From the IMG/VR virus record IMGVR_UViG_3300042691_005016, positions 1 through 31,676 of that record: DNA of 31,676 nucleotides; one strand, given 5' to 3'. The stretch is from a virus. The notes under the pieces are model-generated. The model searched no databases, was not told where the DNA came from, and was given only the letters and a program-made list of their open reading frames with translations. Shown here one piece after another: positions 1-5,344 of this stretch. Within the stretch, counting starts at the first letter, position 1; each line of letters starts with the position of its first letter. The position numbers and the translations under genes are program-made.

Positions 1-88
1 ACCAAAAATAAGATCACTTTTTATTTTACATTCGTGACGCCAAATGGGGGGGTAACCCAAAACTTCCGCATAAAAAAGCTAAAAAACC

Positions 89-192
89 ATGACGACTTTT
101 ACGATTTTATGACGACTTTTTCTAAATATGACAGACTTTTTACAAGGTCTGCCATGGTTAAACTACTGATAATTAACAAACTATGACGACTT
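89..192 (+). repeat. Direct repeats of ATGACGACTT
   Basis: Copies at 89-100, 109-120 and 183-192 plus a variant at 128-141. The first two start 20 bp apart, about two helical turns, which would put bound proteins on the same face of the DNA. Inverted copies follow at 337-347 and 389-400. Confidence 0.65.
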
Positions 193-280
193 CCAGACTT
201 TTTTCCCTTTTTTATAGAAAAAAAAATAAAAGAAGAAGAATAATAATAATAAAGATATAGAAAAAAATCTGTCAACTCTG

Positions 281-308
281 GATAACTGTTTATATAATAT
301 TAGTTATC
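281..308. repeat. Inverted repeat, 7-bp arms
   Basis: GATAACT (281-287) and AGTTATC (302-308) are exact reverse complements separated by a 14-nt loop of almost only A and T. It lies inside the repeat-rich region and has no T-run, so it is not a classic terminator. Confidence 0.45.
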
Positions 309-445
309 AGTGCATTACAGCGTGACAGCTTTTTTCAAGGTCGTCATAAGTGTGCCATAAAAAAGTTAATATACTGATAATGAGTTACAAAAGTCGTCAT
401 AAATAAAAAAATAATAAAATATTTTTTTTATTAAGTTATTATAAT

Positions 446-453
446 TAGTTTTG
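446..453 (+). promoter_or_regulatory. Bacteroidetes-type -7 element for the chaperonin operon
   Basis: TAGTTTTG fits the TAnnTTTG -7 consensus and lies 20 nt before the ATG at 474. The leader is A/T-rich (AAATTAAATTT before ATG), the usual substitute for a Shine-Dalgarno site in this phylum. No clear -33 TTG is seen. Confidence 0.5.
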
Positions 454-473
454 CGAATAATTAAATTAAATTT

Positions 474-881
474 ATGGACGAGAAGAGTTTTAATTTTTCA
501 CCACGTAAGACAAGGGATAAGAACACACGTAAGAAGCGTCGTTATACTCACTTCAACAGGTATAATGACACGAAGGCTGCTGTACACTTTTATCACAAGG
601 ACGGTGAGTATGACATTGACGACATTGTGTTTTCGTTAACTAAGGGTGAGTTGGGGATACTTGTGGTGTATAAGGACTTGGTTGAGATGATAGAAGCTGC
701 AAAGCTGCAGATAGATAAATTCAAGGAGTTGGACAAGTTGAGTGACGATCCGTCTAAGACTGTCAGGAATGGAGCTGGGAGACCGAGGGGGCGTAGGTCA
801 ATGATTGATCAATCTAAGCCTTTCAATACAATAAAAAAGTTTGACGAAAATGCAGGGGAAGAAGAGGATACCGAATCCTAA
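474..881 (+). CDS. Small basic protein with an AT-hook-like motif, function unknown
   Basis: 135 residues that I cannot assign to a family. The N-terminus (about residues 10-30) is rich in Arg and Lys, the middle (45-90) looks like a small alpha/beta or helical segment, residues 100-108 read GAGRPRGRR, which resembles the GRP core of AT-hook minor-groove binders, and the C-terminus is acidic. It is the first gene after the repeat-rich region and carries an A-rich leader with a -7 element just upstream. It precedes a small ORF and the chaperonin genes on the same strand. DNA binding is inferred from composition and the single motif. A role in acting on the upstream repeats is possible but unproven. 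Confidence 0.7.
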   Translation: MDEKSFNFSPRKTRDKNTRKKRRYTHFNRYNDTKAAVHFYHKDGEYDIDDIVFSLTKGELGILVVYKDLVEMIEAAKLQIDKFKELDKLSDDPSKTVRNGAGRPRGRRSMIDQSKPFNTIKKFDENAGEEEDTES

Positions 882-1035
882 TGGTGCGCCAAAGAAATCT
901 TTTGAGGATAAGAAGGTTCAGTTCAGTGTGTGTGTTAAGCGCAGCATAATGGATAAGGTTGGTGGGATGAAGATGGCACAGGAGATTTCAGTAAGGAGTT
1001 TAGAGGATGAGTCTGGGATGAGTAATAAAAGTTAA
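850..1035 (+). CDS. Small basic protein, possibly ribbon-helix-helix-like
   Basis: 61 residues from the ATG at 850; a TTG at 841 would add three. It overlaps the end of the previous gene by 32 bp in another frame and ends 22 bp before the chaperonin ATG, so it looks like part of one operon. The N-terminus is Lys/Pro-rich. The core has a strand-like stretch (VQFSVCV) followed by a helix (about KRSIMDKVGG), an arrangement that recalls small ribbon-helix-helix DNA binders. That is only a resemblance; no family is recognised with certainty. The gene could be a transcriptional or copy-control protein of this operon. Confidence 0.55.
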   Translation: MQGKKRIPNPNGAPKKSFEDKKVQFSVCVKRSIMDKVGGMKMAQEISVRSLEDESGMSNKS

Positions 1036-1057
1036 ATAAAATAAATAAACAAAACAA

Positions 1058-2632
1058 ATGATTGTAAAAGAGTTAAAATTTAAGGGTGAAGCAAGGGATA
1101 AGTTAATCTCAGGTATAGAGAAGATGGCTAGTGCTGTGAAATGCACTTTAGGGGCTAGAGGGAAAACGGTCTTGATAGAGTCGGAGAATATTATTGGTGG
1201 GATAACAGTGACTAAGGATGGTGTAACTGTTGCGAGGTCTATCACGTTGGAAGATCCAATAGAGAATGCTGCGGTGGTTTTACTTAGGCAAGCTGCGGAG
1301 AACACGGCAAAGAATGCTGGAGATGGTACATCAACATCTGTTGTGTTGACAGAGGCATTAGTGAAGAGTGCTACTGAGCTGATGACATCGGAGCATAATT
1401 CATCTGAGGTGGTTCGTTGTTTGCAGAATTACAAGGATCAGGTGGTAAATTTTTTGGATAAGAAATCTATCCGTGTTAGTAAGTCTAAGCTTCATGACAT
1501 TGCTACGATTAGTTCAAATGGCGACAAGGAGATAGGGAGATTAATTTCAAAGACCTATTCTGAGGTTGGTTCGAATGGTGTTGTTTTGGTTGAGAACAGT
1601 ACGAGTAACGATACGTATTCGGACATTATTGACGGTATGCGTATTCAGAGGGGATGGACGAGCAAGTATTTTGTAACTGACGAGAAGCGGAGCGAGTGTG
1701 TTTTGAATGATGCTTATGTTTTGGTTACAGACCAGGAGATAACGAACTTAATGAGTTTGGAGCATATCTTTGCTGAGTGCATTAAGAAAAACAAGCCGTT
1801 GTTGATCATTGGTGAGTTGAGCAGTAATGCTTTGGCTACATTGAACATGAATGTACTTAGGAAAACTATCAAGGCGTGCAACATTTTACCTCCACACTTT
1901 GGGTATAAGCGTAAGGACTTATTGCAGGACTTGAGTGTTGCTTTGGGTGCTAAATACTTTAGTGATGGTACGGGTGATGATATGCAGTTGATACGGTTCG
2001 AGGATTTGGGTAGGGTAAAGAAAGCTGTGGTTGGACAGGAGACGACATCCTTGGTAAACTATGATTCTGAGGAGTTAAATATATTATTGGTTGAATTGAA
2101 ATCAAGGTTAGATTCTGTAACAAAGAAGACGGAGATAGAGTTTTTGAAGGAGCGTATAGCTAACATCACTGGTTCTATAGGGATAATAAACGTTGGTGCT
2201 GATTCGGACATTGAGTTAAAGGAGAAGAGGGACAGGATAGATGACGCTGTGTGTGCTGTACAGGCGGCAATTGAGCAGGGTGTATTACCAGGCGGTGGGG
2301 TAGCGTTGCTTCGTGCTATTGGTGATTTGAATGTTATACCTACAAAAAATGGCGAGGTGGCATTTAAGATTATGATAAACGCATTGGAGTCACCGATTAG
2401 GCAAATAATTTTAAATGCTGGGTTGGATTCTGATGGGATAGTTAATACATTGGTTACTGACAACACTAATTTCAATATGGGGTTTGATGTTAAGATGGAG
2501 CGTTATTGTGATATGTTGGAGTCTGGCATTATTGATCCATCGAAAGTAACCAAGCAGGCAATTATAAATTCAGTTAGTGTCGCTACAACGATAATGAGTA
2601 CGGACGCTACGATAACAAATATAAGACAATGA
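1058..2632 (+). CDS. groEL: Phage-encoded GroEL-type chaperonin (Hsp60)
   Basis: 524 residues, close to the usual ~545, colinear with group I chaperonins. The nucleotide site is preserved: TLGARG (30-35, where bacterial GroEL has TLGPKG), TKDGVTVAR (52-60), GDGTST (88-93), and D396 in RIDDA matching the ATP-hydrolysing aspartate D398 of E. coli GroEL. The glycine-rich PGGGVAL (411-417) follows. The apical domain keeps RGWTSKYF (198-205), KPLLII (246-251) and FGYKRKDLLQD (281-291). The C-terminus ends in NIRQ and lacks the flexible GGM-rich tail. It should form a folding chamber in the host cytoplasm with the GroES encoded just downstream (ATGA overlap). G-ending codons (TTG, AAG, GAG, AGG) are commoner here than in the late genes, which hints at a separate origin. 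Likely clients are phage structural proteins; this is inference. Confidence 0.97.
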   Translation: MIVKELKFKGEARDKLISGIEKMASAVKCTLGARGKTVLIESENIIGGITVTKDGVTVARSITLEDPIENAAVVLLRQAAENTAKNAGDGTSTSVVLTEALVKSATELMTSEHNSSEVVRCLQNYKDQVVNFLDKKSIRVSKSKLHDIATISSNGDKEIGRLISKTYSEVGSNGVVLVENSTSNDTYSDIIDGMRIQRGWTSKYFVTDEKRSECVLNDAYVLVTDQEITNLMSLEHIFAECIKKNKPLLIIGELSSNALATLNMNVLRKTIKACNILPPHFGYKRKDLLQDLSVALGAKYFSDGTGDDMQLIRFEDLGRVKKAVVGQETTSLVNYDSEELNILLVELKSRLDSVTKKTEIEFLKERIANITGSIGIINVGADSDIELKEKRDRIDDAVCAVQAAIEQGVLPGGGVALLRAIGDLNVIPTKNGEVAFKIMINALESPIRQIILNAGLDSDGIVNTLVTDNTNFNMGFDVKMERYCDMLESGIIDPSKVTKQAIINSVSVATTIMSTDATITNIRQ

Positions 2633-2889
2633 GGGCAGTAAATGATTTTTTGATAATTGAGCCAATAGTTGAGGAGTTAAAGAGTGCTTCTGGATTGGTT
2701 TACGATAGTAAGACTAAAGATGAGTTGAGATATATGAAGGGCAGGGTTGTTTCTGTATCGAATCAGATAGACATGGGTCTTAATATTGACGATGTGATAC
2801 TATACGACAAGGTTCGTGCTTATGAGGCACGAATAGACGGTACAACCCATACAATTATCCGTAAAATAGACGTTGTGTTAGTGTTTTAG
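2629..2889 (+). CDS. groES: GroES-type co-chaperonin
   Basis: 86 residues. The start ATG overlaps the groEL stop in ATGA, so translation is probably coupled. The order of elements fits Cpn10: a first strand (NDFLIIEPI), a mobile loop with SASGLVY (about residues 19-25, where GroES has SAGGIVL), then KGRVVSVS, a GxxIDDVILYD strand and a C-terminal IIRKIDVVLVF that matches the GroES end. It is somewhat shorter than bacterial GroES (about 97). It would cap the chaperonin encoded upstream. The loop hydrophobic triplet is SGLV instead of GGIV, which may mark a match to its own phage GroEL. Confidence 0.9.
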   Translation: MRAVNDFLIIEPIVEELKSASGLVYDSKTKDELRYMKGRVVSVSNQIDMGLNIDDVILYDKVRAYEARIDGTTHTIIRKIDVVLVF

Positions 2890-2898
2890 TGTGTTTAT

Positions 2899-3519
2899 TT
2901 AGTTTTCGTCGCTATCATAACCTAGAAAGTCATTCTTTGCATCAAAGAGTGGCTTTTTTACGTTATGTCGTTCAAACTCTTTTCTAAAGTTCTTAACGGC
3001 TATACGTCCTCCACGAGAGAAAACTTGTTTAAGTTGTCTATCTTGGGAGAATGACTTAGGTATATTACGTTCCCCAGCAAGCATTTTGTACATTGATGTG
3101 ATGGTTGATTTGGCTTTAAACGTAAGTGTGTAAAGGGTTTTCTTTCCTGTTTTACCGCCTACTTGTCCGTACTGCATGATTATTCCTTTTTCAATATAAA
3201 TATCGAAACGTTTTCTATTGTAGGACATTGACCTTTCGAATACACGGAATCGTTCTTTAGTGAATAGGGATTCTGAGTACAGGAAAAGGACGAACTCAAA
3301 ATCTAGGTATTTAAGATTAGCGTTGGCACACGCCCATAGTCTGACGAGTCTAAAATACTTTAGGTAGTCATCAGTAATTTGTGTTGCTGTGATTGGTTTC
3401 TTTGATTTGTAGATTGTAGGTTCATCATTTTTTTTAACCACCTTTGGTTTAAGGGATTTAAAAAGTATAATAGTTTGTTTTTTAGACCTAGGCGTTCTTT
3501 TTCTTGGTATTTCCTGCAT
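2899..3519 (-). CDS. Probable winged-helix (MarR-like) transcriptional regulator
   Basis: 206 residues, the only minus-strand gene. It converges with groES (9 bp apart) and diverges from the virion genes at 3581. The N-terminus (1-45) is strongly basic. Residues 50-150 look like a winged helix: helices around DYLKYFRLVRLW and FEFVLFLYSE, a recognition-helix region near SMSYNRKRFDIYIEKGII, a wing with GGKTGKKTLYTLTF (121-134), then a long helix. This order fits MarR-type repressors, but overall similarity is weak. Its promoter region contains a perfect 20-bp palindrome and overlaps the promoter of the divergent operon, so it most likely regulates both itself and the virion genes. Confidence 0.7.
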   Translation of the reverse strand: MQEIPRKRTPRSKKQTIILFKSLKPKVVKKNDEPTIYKSKKPITATQITDDYLKYFRLVRLWACANANLKYLDFEFVLFLYSESLFTKERFRVFERSMSYNRKRFDIYIEKGIIMQYGQVGGKTGKKTLYTLTFKAKSTITSMYKMLAGERNIPKSFSQDRQLKQVFSRGGRIAVKNFRKEFERHNVKKPLFDAKNDFLGYDSDEN

Positions 3520-3525
3520 AATAAA

Positions 3526-3545
3526 TTGAATTAAAATTAATTCAA
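3526..3545. promoter_or_regulatory. Perfect 20-bp palindrome, candidate operator
   Basis: TTGAATTA (3526-3533), a four-base spacer AAAT, and TAATTCAA (3538-3545) form a palindrome with 8-bp arms between two divergent genes. It covers the expected start of the minus-strand transcript and part of its -7 element. Length and symmetry suit a dimeric winged-helix repressor. Its AT content raises the chance of coincidence. Confidence 0.55.
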
Positions 3546-3573
3546 AATTAGTTTTTTTTTATTATCTTTGCAA
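3543..3573 (-). promoter_or_regulatory. Promoter of the minus-strand regulator
   Basis: On the minus strand TTG (plus coordinates 3571-3573) is followed after 20 nt by TAATTTTG (3543-3550). This matches the TTG-N17-23-TAnnTTTG promoter of Bacteroidetes. The coding start is at 3519. Confidence 0.6.
3563..3570 (+). promoter_or_regulatory. -7 element of the virion accessory operon
   Basis: TATCTTTG fits TAnnTTTG and is followed by GCAAG and, after 10 nt, the ATG at 3581. The leader would be only a few bases, so the transcript may be nearly leaderless. The element lies inside the footprint of the minus-strand promoter. Confidence 0.6.
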
Positions 3574-3580
3574 GAAGTTT

Positions 3581-3838
3581 ATGAAAAGTAAGTCAGCAAA
3601 ATATTATTCGCTTAACGATTCGGCTCGAAAGAAGAAGAATGAGTACCAGAAGGAGTATAATAAAACTGACGAAGCGAAGAGACATAGAGCGGAGTGCAAT
3701 AAAGCTAGAAAAGAGCTAGGGCTAAAGAAGGGCGACAAGCGAGACGCATCACACACTAAGTTAGGTGGCTTTATTGCTGAGAGTAGAAAAACTAATAGAT
3801 CTCGTCAAGGGGCTAATGGGCGCAGTACAAAAAAATAA
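3581..3838 (+). CDS. Small very basic protein, probable virion or DNA-associated
   Basis: 85 residues, about a third of them Lys or Arg, with no hydrophobic core. A helical, Glu/Lys-rich N-terminal half (SARKKKNEYQKEYNKTDEAKR) is followed by a Gly/Lys/Arg-rich C-terminal part. It is the first gene of the plus-strand operon after the divergent promoter region. Small proteins of this composition recur among virion genes of large Bacteroidetes phages; I recognise the type but no function is known to me. DNA condensation or a structural role in the particle is plausible. Five more small basic proteins lie at 7058-8120. Confidence 0.65.
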   Translation: MKSKSAKYYSLNDSARKKKNEYQKEYNKTDEAKRHRAECNKARKELGLKKGDKRDASHTKLGGFIAESRKTNRSRQGANGRSTKK

Positions 3839-3845
3839 TTAAAAT

Positions 3846-4109
3846 ATGACAACATATAAAATTTACATTAAGAATAATTATTTACAGGTTGTGAATAATG
3901 ATAATGAGTTTATTACTGACATTAATCTTAAAGACGCAATGATTAATAGACATGACTTAACTCAAGATTGGTATGATGTATTTGACGGTAAAAATAAAAT
4001 TTTATCTAGAGTATCTACTGATGCTATTCAAGATGAGAATGGTGATAGCTATAGCGATGCTGATTTTTTAGATTTAAGAGTATCATTACATAAAAAAATA
4101 TTTAAGTAA
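3846..4109 (+). CDS. Stand-alone copy of the shared N-terminal fibre domain
   Basis: 87 residues that consist almost only of a domain shared with the next three genes: YKIY at the start, NNYLQV, a central INRH then WYDVFDGKNKILS, and DENGDSY near the end. It ends in LRVSLHKKIFK where the relatives have FEEFRT...GY, so the last part is lost or changed. There is no C-terminal effector domain. It could be a decayed receptor-binding gene, a decoration protein, or a partner that forms mixed oligomers with its relatives. Function unknown; membership of the four-gene family is directly visible. Confidence 0.7.
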   Translation: MTTYKIYIKNNYLQVVNNDNEFITDINLKDAMINRHDLTQDWYDVFDGKNKILSRVSTDAIQDENGDSYSDADFLDLRVSLHKKIFK

Positions 4110-4115
4110 CAACTT

Positions 4116-5042
4116 ATGCCAACTTACAAAGTATATAAGAGGGGGAATTATTTGGAGGTTATAGACACCGACAATAATGACTTATGGAACGTAAGGGTTG
4201 ATCATGCGTTTATTGAGCGTAAGAAGGATGACTTGGTGAAGTATGATTTTTTTGATTATTCATATTCAAGAGACGAGAAGTTTTTAGGTGACATTCAGTT
4301 AAGCTGGATGGTTGATGAGAATGATGCAGCTTGGGAGTTAGTTGACTTTGAAGAGTTTAGAACTTGTCAAATAGGCTATGTCCCGATTGACTATTCATGT
4401 GGAAGTGCTGCTGGTGGAGGCGGAGGTGACGATGGATTCGTTGTATTGAGTGGCAGTGGTAATTTTACTGTGCCAGCAGGGGTCTTTAATATTGAGGTAG
4501 AGATGTGGGGTGGTGGTGGTTCACCACAAAAATTTACACCTGTAAGCCCAGGTAGTTCAAAAGCTATATGTGGTGGTGGTGCAGGTAGCTATATAAGATT
4601 CAAAAAGATTGTCACTCCAGGTGATGTATTAGCTTATGTCGTTGGTGGTGCAACGTTAAATTTAGGTAACAACGGTAACAATACCACATTTGCTAGTAGA
4701 ACTGCAAGCGGTGGTTTAGCGGCTACAATAGTAGAAGGCACGCCAAATGTTATTACTGCAGGAAAAAAAGGTATATCTACAATAGTTTCTGGAGACGAAT
4801 TGATTGAGTCTTGTGATGCTGAAGTTATAGTTTGTGGTTCAAGTCTAGCTGTAGCTTTAGGGTCGGATTCACCTAAGGGCGGGATGAGTGCTAAATTTAG
4901 TGCTGGAACGGCAGATTTTACAACTGGTACACCCACAGCTTCATTGGTTGGTGCAGGCGGATCAATTAAATCAACAGCACTAGGTAGTCAATCATTTTTA
5001 CCAGGCGCAGCAGGTCGTATAGTAATAAAATATAATTTCTAA
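4116..5042 (+). CDS. Putative receptor-binding protein: shared N-terminal domain plus glycine-rich domain
   Basis: 308 residues. Residues 1-95 are the shared domain (YKVYKRGNYLEV, YDFFD, DEN, FEEFRT, GY). A Gly-rich linker (AAGGGGGDDG, about 99-108) leads to a domain typical of phage adhesins and surface proteins: GSGNFTVPAGV, a WGGGGS motif, CGGGAGSYIRFK, then Gly/Ala/Ser repeats and a final AAGRIVIKYNF. Such glycine-rich domains (polyglycine-II folds in some adhesins) bind host surface receptors at fibre tips. The first domain probably anchors the protein to the virion or to the partner proteins next to it. The gene overlaps the next one by one base (TAATG). Confidence 0.7.
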   Translation: MPTYKVYKRGNYLEVIDTDNNDLWNVRVDHAFIERKKDDLVKYDFFDYSYSRDEKFLGDIQLSWMVDENDAAWELVDFEEFRTCQIGYVPIDYSCGSAAGGGGGDDGFVVLSGSGNFTVPAGVFNIEVEMWGGGGSPQKFTPVSPGSSKAICGGGAGSYIRFKKIVTPGDVLAYVVGGATLNLGNNGNNTTFASRTASGGLAATIVEGTPNVITAGKKGISTIVSGDELIESCDAEVIVCGSSLAVALGSDSPKGGMSAKFSAGTADFTTGTPTASLVGAGGSIKSTALGSQSFLPGAAGRIVIKYNF

Positions 5043-5332
5043 TGGCTAATCAATATAAAATATATGTAGTTGGTAATTTTCTAGAGATAGAGGATATGAC
5101 TAATGGCTATTTTACAAATATTAGAAAACAAGATGTAAAGATTGTTAGACATAATAGTAGTAATCAGTGGTACGATATATTTGATAAAGGCAATAGTGTA
5201 TTGAGTAAAATATTTTTAAATCAGATATTAGACGAAAACGAAGACCCATATACATTTGAAGATTTTGAAGAATTTCGGGGGTGTAATTTTGGGTATTTAG
5301 TAATTGGTTGGGCTTGTAATCATAATAATTAA
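5042..5332 (+). CDS. Second stand-alone copy of the shared fibre domain
   Basis: 96 residues covering the entire shared domain: YKIYVVGNFLEIED, IVRHN, WYDIFDKGNSVLS, DENEDPY, FEEFRG, FGYLVIGWAC. Nothing follows the domain. Its start overlaps the stop of the glycine-rich gene (TAATG), so the two are probably co-translated. In contrast to the copy at 3846 its end is intact. A cap or adaptor that assembles with the longer relatives is a reasonable guess. Confidence 0.7.
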   Translation: MANQYKIYVVGNFLEIEDMTNGYFTNIRKQDVKIVRHNSSNQWYDIFDKGNSVLSKIFLNQILDENEDPYTFEDFEEFRGCNFGYLVIGWACNHNN

Positions 5333-5344
5333 AAAATAAAAAAA

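Larger units (their letters stand above)
1..473. other. AT-rich non-coding region with repeated TGACGACTT motifs (possible origin or control region)
   Basis: No credible ORF on either strand. The core ATGACGACTT occurs on the plus strand at 89-100, 109-120 and 183-192, with a one-base-insertion variant (ATGACAGACTT) at 128-141. Inverted copies occur at 337-347 (AAGGTCGTCAT) and 389-400 (AAAAGTCGTCAT). ACTGATAAT is present at 165-173 and 373-381, and a near copy in reverse at 303-311. GATAACT at 281-287 can pair with AGTTATC at 302-308 around an AT-rich loop. A purine-rich run fills roughly 216-267. Such clusters of short direct and inverted repeats beside AT-rich DNA are typical of replication origins or multi-operator control regions. 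Which one this is cannot be told from the sequence. Confidence 0.6.

Noticed and set aside
45-58. GGGGGGGTAACCC as a terminator or tRNA remnant
   Set aside because: Only a 4-bp palindrome around one base; no T-run and no tRNA-like arms.
267-276. TTGACA-like -35 on the minus strand in the repeat region
   Set aside because: A sigma70-type hexamer is not the promoter used by Bacteroidetes, and no matching -10 or minus-strand gene follows.
451-639. Plus-strand ORF of 62 residues overlapping the first gene
   Set aside because: Lies in another frame of the 135-residue gene, whose start has the A-rich leader; composition is Thr/Arg/Val-rich and not protein-like.
1000-1305. Minus-strand ORFs inside groEL (also 2059-2475)
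   Set aside because: Antisense shadows of the clearly conserved chaperonin; Ser/Ile/Phe-rich sequences typical of antisense frames.
3870-5330. Similarity among 3846, 4116, 5042 and 5345 genes as a DGR (diversity-generating retroelement) or phase-variable array
   Set aside because: No reverse transcriptase, no template/variable repeat pair at DNA level and no invertase sites; similarity is at protein level only.
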